Notes under the pieces: generated by a model
Database searches by the model: none
Told to the model about the DNA's origin: nothing
The model's input: the letters and a program-made list of their open reading frames with translations, nothing else
Assembly: GCA_039881045.1 (NCBI GenBank)
Contig: JAYWVB010000036.1
Coordinates: forward strand, 248,001 to 312,000
Source of the DNA: Chaetomium olivaceum
Taxonomy: Eukaryota; Ascomycota; Sordariomycetes; Sordariales; Chaetomiaceae
Direction of reading: 5' to 3'
Length of the DNA: 64,000 nt
Translations under genes and position numbers: made by a program
In this document: piece after piece, positions 47,500 through 58,147 of the stretch
Position numbering within the stretch: the stretch's first letter is position 1
How the letters are laid out: every line of letters starts with the position of its first letter

Positions 47500-48950
47500 G
47501 GATGTCGATGGTGAAGGTCTTGGAGGGCCCCGGCGGAGGCGGGTAGCGCGCGGGTGCTGTTGTTGTTGTTGCTGCTGCTGCTGGGTTGGAGGTGGTGGAG
47601 GTGGTGGAGGTCGGGTTGTTGGGGTTGGGTCTTTTGTTGGAGTTGATGTGAGTGAGTGTGAGAGGGGGTTTATTATTGTTGTTGTTTGGGGGTTAAAGGG
47701 GTATGATGGGGCTAATCGGTGGAGTTGATCACACTTGTAAATTAAAGAGAGAAAATAGGGTGGATGAAAGCAAGTAAAAAGAAGAGGGAATGTTACCTCT
47801 TTGGCTGTCTTGGCCTCCTGGTTCGTGGGCCAGTCTTGAAAATACACTCCCGTTTGGAATCAAGACATCTATTCACAGCGAGGTCAGTGGTGGCTTGGGG
47901 CTGATAGCGGGAGGATGGAAAGGGATAAAGGATCGCAGGAACAGGTTGGTGCTACTGGTTTTAGTGGCCGGGAGTGGCGCCATCCCACACCACCCGGGCA
48001 CCTCAGAACGGGGGCCCAAGCCGACTCGCCTACAATCTACCTACCTCTTGCAGATTCCCAACTGGGTGCTTGCCTGGCATTTGACCTTGGCGGCCCTACA
48101 GGCTTCACAGGCGTTGGTGATGCGGGGAGCCCGTGGAGCCGAGGCCGGTTGGGGCCGAGCTTCTCTCGTATCCATACTCGGAACTTGTTTTCGGGAAGCC
48201 GGAGGATAACTTTAGGTGGGCAAGATGCAGCAACCGAAGGAGTGGTCTCAGTCACCGTACCGATGGTGTGAAATGGACTATGGGGCTATGTTTAATGATT
48301 ACCGATCGAGGACGGGGGGTTCAGCTGGAAGCCTTTGAGTCTGTCAGTCGTTCGTTTTCCTCGTCTGTCTTACTCGTACTGAGCGGCTTGCGTACTCTGA
48401 ATGTTAGTCTTCCGATGCGTCTCGGCGATTGAGAGATACGGGGCCCGGACTAGGATCGGAATGACATTGCCGGGTGGGCCCGGCGGCGGAGGAGTGGAGA
48501 GAAAATGGTCTTGGCCTCCGAAGTGTTACGGAAGATAAAAATGACGGAGGTCAACTGTGGAGACAATTGCCGTGTGCACCTTTAAATGCGGCCCGGTCTG
48601 CCGAGTCCAGTGCCGGTGACTTCATGCAACGTTGATTGCTTCTGACATTAACCACCGACGTTGTTTTTTAGCATAATGCGGCTTGCCCATATCGTTTGTG
48701 AATATCATGGTTTTTTGTTGATTCCGTTATTCTCGGCACTCGACAACACCCATACCAACGAACTGAAAGACAGGAAACCGACTGCCGACTTGGCGAGGAA
48801 AGCAAGATAGGGCGGAAGTTGAGGACAGGAAAGTGCGGGTTGTACCACGATAGGGCGCAATCCTTATATTCTACATTATTTACGCCGTGAAAGGGATAGC
48901 GGCCATGGGTTTAGCAACCGCCAAAGACAAGATGACACGACAAACACCCT
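47500..48950. other. Intergenic and probable 5' exon region of the transcription factor
   Basis: This region lies upstream of the transcription-factor gene and downstream of the short-chain dehydrogenase gene, both on the minus strand. A short minus-strand open piece at about 47797-47850 (VYFQDWPTNQEAKTAKE) ends at a GTAACA donor and could be a 5' exon, but this is not supported by anything else. Confidence 0.35.
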
Positions 48951-50108
48951 CTACCGCCTCCTCCCAAAGCATATCCCCCACATATCCGTCACCACCCCAA
49001 CCCACCCCTTAATCCCCCTCATAAGATTCATCACCGCCAAATACCTCCACACAAACGCCTCGACCCTCTCATAATCATGCCCATAAACCTCCCAAACCGC
49101 TTGCCTCCTCTCCCCCTCCACCCTCCCCGTCTCCCCCTCCACAACCCTCACCCCGCCAAACCCATCCCCCCTATTCCCATCCCCCACCTTCTGATCCTCA
49201 TCATCAACAACCCTCACCCCGGGCCCGACGCACAGCGCCCGCCCTCTAACCGCCCCATCCGCCATCAACCTTGTCCCCGCATCCAGCACATCCCGCACCT
49301 CGCCCTTGGCCGCGCCCGCCAGCAGCGCCATCCCCGCGGCCGGCAGCAGCGGCGTGTCGACAAAGTACGGCGCAATCGCGTTCACCCGCACGCCGTGGGT
49401 CTGCCAGGCGGTGCCGCGCAGCGCGCGGAATAGGCCCATGACCGCGTGCTTGGAGGTCGTGTACTCGGTCTGGCCGGGCAGGGGGCAGATGCCGGCGATA
49501 GACGAGATTAGCAGGAGGTGCCGGTCGCGGTTGGGGGTGTTGTTGCGGGGGAGGTGGTACAGGGCCAGGTGGGTGGTGTACATGACGCCGGTGAGGTTGA
49601 CGGCGAGGACTTTGAGGGGCGGGGGTGGCGGTGGGGTGTTGTTGTTGGTGGAAGGGTCGAGGTTGTGGGGGAGGTCGAAGGGGGAGGTGGCCGAGGGCGT
49701 GAGCGGGTCGCCCTTTTCGATGATGCCCGCGCCGGCTACGACGGTGTCGAGGGAGTGGGTTGGGGAGGAGGCGATGGCGGTTTGGAAGAGGGAGACTTGG
49801 TCGGGCCAGGAGGTCACGTCGCAGTGTTGGTAGACGATGACTTGGCTGGCGGTGGTGGATGGGGCGGCGCGGAGTTCGGCGACCAGTTCCTCGCCGACGC
49901 GGTCGTTGACGTCGCCGATGATGAGGTGTGCGCCGTGTTGAGCCCAGTGCCGGGCAAAGGCCGCACCAAAGCCCGAGGCGCCGCCTGTGATGAGGATGGT
50001 TTTGCCGGCAAGGGTGGAAGTGTCGTAGGGTTTGGAGCAGTCGACGGGGGCTGATATACCGACCATCTCGGCGACGCTCCACGGGTCGTTTCTTGAAGGG
50101 ACAGCCAT
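48951..50108 (-). CDS. Short-chain dehydrogenase/reductase, NAD(P)-dependent
   Basis: Classical SDR oxidoreductase; the substrate is unknown. Single exon, 385 residues. The cofactor motif TGGASGFG is at residues 41-48, preceded by the strand KTILI. VNLTG places the conserved Asn near 171. The catalytic set is Ser about 203 (ISSIAG) with Tyr216 and Lys220 in YTTSK. ASP-type acid GDVNDR at 65-70, at the end of the second strand, suggests NAD over NADP. The first 30 residues are an extra N-terminal extension. The C-terminal 100 residues, after the conserved IAPYFVDTPLL, are longer than in minimal SDRs and resemble fungal 15-hydroxyprostaglandin-dehydrogenase-like members. An insertion with a proline run (residues 157-165) interrupts the domain before VLAVNLTG. 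No cluster of biosynthetic genes surrounds it. Confidence 0.9.
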   Translation of the reverse strand: MAVPSRNDPWSVAEMVGISAPVDCSKPYDTSTLAGKTILITGGASGFGAAFARHWAQHGAHLIIGDVNDRVGEELVAELRAAPSTTASQVIVYQHCDVTSWPDQVSLFQTAIASSPTHSLDTVVAGAGIIEKGDPLTPSATSPFDLPHNLDPSTNNNTPPPPPPLKVLAVNLTGVMYTTHLALYHLPRNNTPNRDRHLLLISSIAGICPLPGQTEYTTSKHAVMGLFRALRGTAWQTHGVRVNAIAPYFVDTPLLPAAGMALLAGAAKGEVRDVLDAGTRLMADGAVRGRALCVGPGVRVVDDEDQKVGDGNRGDGFGGVRVVEGETGRVEGERRQAVWEVYGHDYERVEAFVWRYLAVMNLMRGIKGWVGVVTDMWGICFGRRR

Positions 50109-51529
50109 AGTGTGCTTAGTGATACCCGTTAGTTTTGTCCACTCGTGGTATTCTTTCGGTGTTCCAAAGTTTTCTTCGGGTGTTGATGTTCAGCCCCGAG
50201 CCTAACCACTAACTCCAGCATAGTGGCTTTTAAACCCCATTTCCGGAAGGATCACGCTGGCTTCCGAGTAGTTCTGTGCAAGGGGCTGACTGGGTGGGTA
50301 TGAGTAAGGGGATCATACCTTGATGTCGACAAGAGTAGGGGCCAAGAAAATACCAACGCTGAATACAAACAAACAAAGAATTATGAAGCAATGCCAAAAC
50401 ATCTATCGAGAGCAATATCCAATGCCGGCAACGCCGTACGCCTTACAAACACGGGACAAGAAGAAGAGTGAACCCAGCACCTCAGACTCTTGGAACCATT
50501 TGAAGAAAAAACATGATCCTTGCCGGCGCAACAGGCTAATGCGCGTTGGGCTCTTGGAAGGGTCTCGGCATCGCCTTGCGGACGTCAAGGCGCGTTACAT
50601 TGGGTATTTTATAGGCGGGACGGCTGAACCAGGACACCACTAGTCGAGTTTGTTGGCGATGTTGGGCTTCGGCCGTGCAACGATGGCTTGCGACAGCCGG
50701 CTTCCTGCTCTCCATCGAATCGACCTGGGATTTCTGACATCGGCACTTTTTAGTTTCACGAAAACGGCAGCATGTCATGCGCGCACAGCGTCGCCCCCCG
50801 GGAGTTTCTTCACCGACTCGAACAGGGAAAGTGGTGGGGGTTGGACGTGGCTGTTGGGTGGGTTTTGGAGGAAATGGCTTGGCGAATTGAGAAATGACCC
50901 TTGAAAAGGTTACTCGTTTGAGACATCATCTGGTTTCCACGAGGGACTTTTAATACGCGAAGACGTTGGATAGCCGCGCCGAACCTTGCTCGCGTGGGAT
51001 CGGTGCCGAAAGAAGGCTGGATGACATGTCGAATCTCTCAAAAATGGCTCTGTGGTTTGGCCCTAGTTAACGCCAGTTGTTGCACCTGCTTGCAATTATC
51101 TCGTCTTTGAACACTGAAAGCTGGAAAAAGAACGGTAACATGACATTTTACCTCCTGCTTCGGGGATTTGGTGCCAGTCATGGCCAAATACAAACCATGA
51201 CAGCATCGTGAAAAATACCGCCCCGAGACAGTCCGGAAATGTTACTCTCTGGCAGGACCCAGCCCTACGGTATCGCGTGGTGGACTGTTGCCACTTTGAG
51301 CCCCTGTTGGAGGCTTGGAGACAACCCCACGGTCCCCACACGGCTCCGATGGCGGGGGCGCGGCGGGGCATGGCCGACGGCGAACAAAAAGTTCAAACAC
51401 CGAGTCCAGATCGGGGAAGACTGAGTCACTTGTTTCGAGATATATTCCCTAGATTCCCCCGATTTTTAGAAGCTCGTTCTGTCAAACAAAACGGCAGTCG
51501 GCCAATTAATCCCACAGAAACCGCCCACC
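50109..51529. promoter_or_regulatory. Intergenic between divergent genes
   Basis: This 1.4-kb region must hold the promoters of the short-chain dehydrogenase (-) and aspartate-semialdehyde dehydrogenase (+) genes. No coding or RNA feature is recognised. TGACTCA-like Gcn4/Cpc1 half-site candidates (such as TGAGTCA at 51422-51428) lie about 100 bp before the ASADH start, which fits general amino-acid control. That regulation is inference. Confidence 0.45.
51422..51428. promoter_or_regulatory. TGAGTCA site, candidate Gcn4/CPC1 box
   Basis: The heptamer TGAGTCA, the consensus for the bZIP activator Gcn4/CPC-1, lies about 102 bp upstream of the ASADH start codon. Amino-acid biosynthetic genes in fungi commonly carry this site. 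A 7-bp match can occur by chance, so function is inferred from position and gene identity. Confidence 0.5.
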
Positions 51530-52754
51530 ATGTCTCAATTGCCTACGAAGAACTGCGGTAAGTTGCCGAGACAGTGCTGTCTCTACCCCGCTGGGGTCTT
51601 GGATTAGACTGACCAACTGACTGACACTCTCCCCACCAACAGGCGTCCTGGGCTGCACCGGCTCAGTTGGCCAGCGCTTCATCCTGCTGCTCCAGCAGCA
51701 CCCTTCGCTACGCCTCGTCGCCGTCGGCGCGTCGTCACGATCCGCCGGCAAGAAGTACCGCGACGCCGTGCGGTGGAAGCAGGCGAGCCCCATCTCACCC
51801 GAGATCGGCGACCTGGTGGTGCGCGAGTGCAAGGCGAGCGAGTTCGCCGACTGCGACATCGTCTTCAGCGGGCTCGACAGCGACGTGGCCGGGCAGATCG
51901 AGAAGGAGTTCCAGCACGCGAACAAGGCCGTCTTCTCCAACGCCAAAAACTACCGCCGCGACCCCCTCGTGCCCCTCGTCGTGCCCACCGTCAACCTCAA
52001 CCACCTCGACCTGATCCCCCACCAGCGCGAGATCAACAACCTCGAGAAGGGTTTCCTCGTGTGCAACAGCAACTGCGCCGTCATCGGCCTGGTCATCCCC
52101 TTCGCTGCGCTGCAGGCCAAGCTCGGCCGGATCGACACCGTGTCGGTGGTCACCATGCAGGCGGTATCGGGCGCAGGGTACCCAGGCGTGAGCAGCATGG
52201 ACGTCATCGACAACGTGGTGCCCTACATCGCGGGCGAGGAGGACAAGCTGGAGACGGAAGCGCAAAAGATCCTGGGTAGCATCAACGCGGAGGCGACCGC
52301 CTTCGAGGACCAGTCGACGCTGCGCGTGTCGGCCGCGTGCAACCGCGTCCCCGTGATGGACGGTCACACGGCGTGCGTGTCACTGCGCTTCGCCCAGCGC
52401 CCGCCGCCAACGGCCGAGCAGGTCAAGGAGGCCATGCGCAGCTACGTCTCCGAGGCCCAGAAGCTGGGCTGCCCCTCGGCTCCCGTGCCCCCCATCATGG
52501 TCTTTGACGAGCCCGACAGGCCGCAGCCCCGGCTGGACCGGGACCTGGGCAAGGGGTATACTGTCAGTGTTGGCCGTGTTCGTGAGGATGAGAGCGGCAT
52601 TTTTGATATTAAGTTTGTCGCTTTGAGCCACAACAGTGAGTTTCCATTACCCTCGAGCGATTGAGCATATTGCTGACCACACCTAGCTGTCGTCGGTGCT
52701 GCCGGTTCTTCCATCCTAAACGCCGAGGCCGCCGTTCTGAAGGGTTTCATCTGA
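51530..52754 (+). CDS. HOM2: Aspartate-semialdehyde dehydrogenase
   Basis: Catalyses NADPH-dependent reduction of aspartyl phosphate to aspartate semialdehyde, a shared step toward threonine, methionine and isoleucine. Exons 51530-51557, 51643-52635 and 52687-52754 give 362 residues, the usual fungal length. The first exon encodes only MSQLPTKNC. The split glycine then leads into GVLGCTGSVGQRF, the nucleotide-binding motif. The catalytic cysteine is C154 in CNSNCAVIGL. MQAVSGAGYPGV is a conserved loop, and RVPVMDGHTA carries the catalytic histidine. The C-terminus is GAAGSSILNAEAAVLKGFI. All splice junctions are in phase (donors GTAAGT and GTGAGT). The gene appears intact and has a candidate Gcn4-type site upstream. 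Confidence 0.96.
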
Positions 52755-54366
52755 GTGCATGCAGAAACGGTCATGGGGTTACATTCAGCACCGGAGTTGG
52801 TTGTGAGGGTTTAAAAAGTCGGCAGGCAGTCGTATACCCTGCATATTTAAGAAGTGATATATTTGATTCCCAAACCTATAAACAATCATCAGTTCCACCA
52901 ATTCTGGGTACAGCCGTGTGACTTGGCAACGTGCTTCCTAGGCCACGCACGTAGCCGGCCCCTCACGGCGGTGACATGGGTCGTCTCATCACTACAAGCT
53001 GCAGCATGCCTCCGTACCACCGATACCACGTCGGCGGTAGAACATCAGGGTCCGGGGCCGGAGATGTCCTCAAAGCTGGGGATCTTCAGATAGCCCGTGA
53101 AACTGGGGATTGTCGGACGAAGGCCTTCTCGGCCGTGGCCGGCTATCGCGGACTTGTCGCCGGTCGGCATAGGTATGTGCCATCGAGAGGATCCAGTTTG
53201 TAGCGTAGGATCACCCTGGCCTTGGAGGCGTCAATAAACCTGAATTATTGGAAACCATGTCTCTCCGAGCGTATTCGATGGGCTGTCTCGGATGTAATCT
53301 GCTGGGTAGCGGCATGCCGCATTGTTGGGAGCCGAAAGTCGGGCCCCACTGGTTCCCGGCGACGGCCCGCTGTGGTGGTCCGCGGACAGGTTAAGGATGG
53401 CCGGGCCAAGCGGGACGTTAAGGAAGCAGTTCTCATCGGATTTTGCGGTGTGTTACAGCACAGTGGTTTGACCGGTCTGGGGGAGCTCCTTGATACACAG
53501 CCAACCGAGACGGTGGACTCCAGCACAGTGATGCCGAACTCGCTACCACATGAGCCGGACACCATGTCCCGAAACGGGGCTTCCGATAGAATGGAAGGCT
53601 TGGGATATGCCGGAACCGAGACACGGTAACCAGGAAAGGTCTTGAAGCAGTGCTGTTCCCGCACTCAGGGAGGCCCGGGTTGGTGGGTCTATGATGCGCC
53701 TTAATGATTGCCATCGAACGTCTGTCAAACCGGGGAAACTATTTTTGGTTGGCGGTATATGGCGCCTTCTCGGTTACGCGAGTTATACCGTCGACTTCTT
53801 TTCTTTGGGTCACTCGCAAAAGTTGAAACGGTAGCGTTCATGCCATTTCTTGTCGTGTGAGGTTTCGCCGGCCACTTCAGTGTTGAACAAAATATTAATT
53901 TGGGCCAACGAATCAAGTGCTGAAGAGGTTGCCGCTGTCGCCTGGATTATTGGCTTTCATTGTTGCTTGAGTCTTGAGGTGAAGCAAAGACTGTTGTTGC
54001 TTCCAAGTCGAAGGGAGGAACTGGGATGCGTACTGCTTCACGATTCAGAACAACAACCTGACAGGGGCGACGTGGGGGGCCACATCCGAGCTTCCTTCGA
54101 AAATTTAGTGGAGCTCGCAGTGAAGCTTGGCAACCTACGCGCAACGGCGCTGGAGGAGGGTGGATTGGCGTACCAAGCCGTTCCCGGATTGGTCGCGTGG
54201 CCCCTGTATTCCATCTTGTGTGGGCATCTCGTAATGCCCGCCCGACCAGGAGCTTGCGCCCCGAACTCGAGGTCGACTCTGAACCCCGCGGCTTCAACAA
54301 AACAAAGTCGGCAGGTACCCACATTGCAGTCAATGATAACGTCGACTGTCTCGATAACCGAGCGCC
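52755..54366. other. Intergenic, no gene seen
   Basis: This 1.6-kb region lies between two plus-strand genes. Open stretches occur on both strands but none has recognisable protein content or plausible exon structure. The right part presumably includes the Rgd1 promoter and leader. Confidence 0.4.
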
Positions 54367-56866
54367 ATGTCTCTATCAGAAACAGCAGCAACGGCTCCTG
54401 AAAATGGAGCATCAACCCAACCACCAGCCGCGCCCCCGCTGAGCGAAGAAACGAGAGCGCAGGTGCAGGATGTCCTGACATCAGAGGTGCGCATTCCAAC
54501 CCGATCGGTCTTCCTTTCGATGTGCTCATGTATGTTTTGTAGATTGGCATCTCGGTGATGCTCAACCGGCTCAAGCAGAGCATTGCCTCGGCAAAGGTAT
54601 GAACACCGGACCCTGCCACTGTGACCGATGTGGCTGCTAACCCCTGGTCGCAGGAGTTTTCGCAATTCCTCAAGAAGCGCTCGGTACTCGAAGATGATTA
54701 CGCAAACTCCCTCAAGAGATTATGCAGACTATCACAGGACAACATGCAGCGGGGCGAGCATCGCGGCGGAACCTTCGGCCGGGCGTATGAGGAGATGATG
54801 GCGGTCCACGATCGCATGGCCGACAACGGGATACAGTTCGCCATGTCCCTCCACACAATGTCTGAAGACTTGACAGAACTCGCCCTCGTAGCCGACAAGT
54901 CCAGGAAGGGGTGGAAGCAGAGTGGCCTGGCGGCTGAGCAGCGCGTGGTGGATCTTGAGGTCGCTCTGCGCAAGTCCAAGACCAAGTACGACGGCCTTGC
55001 TGAGGAATACGATCGCGTCCGGACCGGGGATTCAGCCGGCCGCCCGGGAGGGAAGATGTTTGGATTCAAGGCGCACAAGTCAGGCGCTGGGCATGAAGAG
55101 GACCTGCTCCGGAAGGCCCAGGTTGCGGAACAAGATTACCAGGGGTCAGGTTCAGGTTGCGTCTTCGGAAAGGAGCGAGCTTGAAACAAAGACCAGGCCG
55201 GAGACCGTACAAGCGCTTCAGGATATTGTGAGGGAATGCGATTCCGGGCTGGCATTGCAAATGCAGAAATTTGGTATGTTTATCCGGGGAGGGTTATACG
55301 ATATGGATGCTGACGAGTTTCCAGCATCATTCAATGAGAAACTGGTGCTCAGCAATGGGCTCAGCATCAGCCCCCTCAAGCAGGATCCGGACGCGGAGTT
55401 TACGAGAGAGTGTGCTCGCCATTGATAATGACAAGGATCTAAACGATTATTTGAGCGGCCAACACCCGAGGCTGCCACCAAGGACCGGGCTGCCCAAATA
55501 TGAACGCAATCATGTAGGTATTTTCGTTGTAGGATTGCTTGGCTAAACTGACACCTTCAGCTCCTCGAGACATCGAATCGGCCACCAACCAACAACACCG
55601 GCCCGCCCCCCGCTCAGAGCACCCCGCAGCAACCAGCCCCTACTTCCGTGCAACCGCCACCGGCCGGTATGTTCCAGGGCTCCCGGGCAAGCACTTTCTC
55701 CGACTCGCCTACCGGACCACCAAACCAAGGGTCTGCGGGGCACAGTTATAATCAGAGTATGGGCTCTCTCCCGATGCTCGGCGGCCCCCCACCCCCTTCC
55801 CAACCGCAACATGAGAGGAGCTTCAGCCATGGGAGCACCATGAACCAGGGCAGTAGCCCCGCAGGCCAACAGTACAGAAACGCTGGCCCTCCGCAGCACC
55901 AATCCCAGCCGTCCGCTTCAAGGTTTGACGGCTCGTTCAGTTCTGCCACCTCGCAGGGGCCACCACAGCTCGGCGCCCTGTCGTTCCAGAGTCCCCCACC
56001 CCAGCAACCACAACAACCGCCTTATGCTCAGCTACCGTCTCAGAAAGGGAACCCACCACCGAGCGCGTTTCCTCAGCCTCCCGCCATGGTGCCTCCTCAG
56101 GCGCACAGGCAATCGCCTCCAGCTGTCCCACAACTGGCCCCGCCGCGCCCTGTGTTTGGAGTCACCCTATCCAAGCTTTATGAGAGAGACGGGCTGGCCG
56201 TTCCTATGGTGGTCTATCAGTGCATCCAGGCTGTGGACCTGTTTGGTCTGAACGTCGAGGGAATTTACCGGCTGTCTGGTTCCGTGCCTCACGTTAACAA
56301 GCTCAAGAATCAGTTTGATACAGGTTCGTGTTATGTCTGCACCCCTGACTTTTGTATCATAGACTAACTCTCCCAAGACTCCGCATCCGGCAATCTCGAC
56401 TTCCGTAACCCTGAAAACTTCTTCCACGATGTAAACAGTGTTGCCGGTCTGCTCAAGCAGTTCTTCCGGGACCTGCCCGACCCGTTGTTGACTAGAGAGC
56501 ACTACGTGGGGTTCATTGAAGCAGCCAGTAAGTCCGTCCTTTTTTAATACTCACTTGTCGCCACCTCGCTAACTCAAGGATGCAGAAAACGAAGACGACA
56601 TCGTCCGCCGCGACACACTCCACGCCATTATCAACAACCTGCCGGACCCCAACTACGCCACTCTGCGCGCCCTGACCCTGCACCTGCACCGCGTAATCGA
56701 CAACTCGTCGGCCAACCGGATGAGCTCGCAGAACCTGGCCATCGTGTTCGGTCCCACGCTCATGGGCACCGCGCCCGGGTCGAATATCTCGGATGCCGGG
56801 TGGCAGGTGCGGGTGGTGGATACCATCTTGCAGAACACGTACCAAATCTTTGACGACGATGATTGA
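54367..56866 (+). CDS. RGD1: F-BAR and RhoGAP protein, Rgd1-like
   Basis: Rho GTPase-activating protein for polarity and cell-wall signalling, recruited to membrane by its F-BAR domain. Exons: 54367-54486, 54543-54596, 54654-55273, 55325-55513, 55561-56323, 56378-56527 and 56586-56866. The FCH/F-BAR part runs from EFSQFLKKRSVLEDDYANSL through TVQALQDIVRECDSGLALQM. A Pro/Gln/Ser-rich linker follows, then RhoGAP, starting FGVTLSKLYERDGLAVPMVV, with the arginine finger in GIYRLSG. Later blocks are LLKQFFRDLPDPLLT and SSQNLAIVFGPTLMG. Two frame breaks are needed: one at the G run 55142-55145 (QVQVASSERSELETK continues in another frame) and one near 55396 (VLAIDNDKDLNDYL continues in another frame). 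Everything else is in phase, so consensus errors are plausible. Confidence 0.88.
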
Positions 56867-57709
56867 AAGGATTATGTCAATCTAGGGAGGGGGAGCAGTT
56901 TGCCGCGGGCGTTGGAGGGGGCGGTTTGTAATATAACGATGAAGTACGGAACCCGGGGTACTGGGGGCGAGCAAGGAGGTCGTCTACGAGGGAAAGATGT
57001 TGACTGCTATCTCATGTCTTGCATTCATCCGCTCAAGCTGGAGCTTGTTTCCCTTGGGTTTAGAATCACCTGCAAGGGCTCAGGAGGTGCGGGGTTTTTC
57101 CGGTGGCTTGAAATGGATCACACTTGGTGCATGAACATGCTTGACGATGATTCAACGGCCAAGGAAGGGTGACAGTTGTTTGGCATGCAATCACAAATAC
57201 TACGATGTCGTCATAATCAACCTCAGCATCAATAAGTGGGACAAGTGAAGAGCACAGATCCAGCCTGTCAAATATCAGCCTGTGAAAAGGAATGACGTTT
57301 CGTCTTCGGACAAAGCTGGCATTTGGCCGTTTGGTCAAGTGTGTGAAACATGCAGAAGATGCTACCCACTCAAAGAGACGCTTACTCGTGTTTTTTGCTA
57401 GTTCTCAGGTTCGAACCACACCTATGTCAACATTTTTAGAACCAAACAGCCCCCTAAACAACAATGATATATGGATGTTAAGAGATAAAATAATCAACAA
57501 AGCGACTCGCTCTTTTTCTTCATTACATCCTTTGCTAGAATCTATCATCTTTACACTATCCAGCCCCCTTAGGCTAGTTATACTTCAACCTAAAAATAAA
57601 AGTGAACTACCAAGTCCAGATTCACGTTCTCCTCATAACTACGAGTTCTAGTCTCCCAGCAGACACGGAACTCCGATGGGCAAAAGGAAAAGTTATGATG
57701 GTGATTTAG
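56867..57709. other. Intergenic, no gene seen
   Basis: This covers the 3' flank of the Rgd1-like gene up to the tRNA. The part from about 57380 to 57660 is more AT-rich than its surroundings. No coding feature is recognised. Confidence 0.4.
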
Positions 57710-57783
57710 CTCCTCCGGGAAGGCTCGAACTTCCAACCTCCTGATTAACAGTCAGACGCGCTAGCCAATTGCGCCACAGAGGA
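57710..57783 (-). tRNA. tRNA-Asn (GTT)
   Basis: The minus strand folds as a 74-nt tRNA. The acceptor stem TCCTCTG pairs with CGGAGGA (one G-U), with discriminator G at 57710. The D-loop contains TTGGCTAGC, the anticodon loop reads CTGTTAA (anticodon GTT, asparagine), and the T-arm contains GTTCGAGCC. There is no intron and no encoded CCA, as expected for a nuclear tRNA gene. Confidence 0.95.
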
Positions 57784-58147
57784 TGCTAGCCAATTGCTTG
57801 TGGTGGTGTGGTCAAACCTTGGGCTTGTATAGCTTGGCGGAGGGTGAGAAACAACGGCTTCATCCAGTCTTAACCACAACTTCCATGTCTGACTTTACTG
57901 TACGGTACTTTGCTCATATGAATATGCTTATAAAACCGAGCAAAGCAGCCCGTAGCCAGGTTCCGGGTGATATGGCAGACCACCATTTGCTCCTCACAAC
58001 ACTTAAACAAGCGACCCTCACCAACACCCAACACAGCTGAGTCCGATACCTCGTAAACAACCGGTGAAACATTAAATAAACTCTGTTTTCCTCATGTACA
58101 TCTATGCTCTCCGCACAAGCCCGTCTATCATAACATACACATCCCAT
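57784..58147. other. Intergenic, no gene seen
   Basis: This lies between the tRNA and the 3' end of EMC1 and probably contains the EMC1 3' untranslated region and the upstream flank of the tRNA gene. Nothing else is recognised. Confidence 0.4.

Noticed and set aside
46934..47728. 264-codon plus-strand frame rich in Arg and Gly
   Set aside because: Antisense to the transcription-factor gene and dominated by its trinucleotide repeats.
49077..50082. Overlapping open frames on both strands
   Set aside because: They are shadows of the short-chain dehydrogenase, which alone carries a complete motif set.
53222..53664. Overlapping open frames on both strands of about 135 codons
   Set aside because: No recognisable motif in either frame and no supporting neighbours; similar lengths are expected by chance in GC-rich DNA.
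55128..55200. An intron explaining the frame change in the Rgd1-like gene
   Set aside because: Family similarity runs without a gap across the change, leaving no room for even a minimal intron. A one-base indel in the G run fits.
57292..57651. 119-codon plus-strand frame
   Set aside because: AT-rich intergenic sequence with no conserved character and no promoter or splice context.
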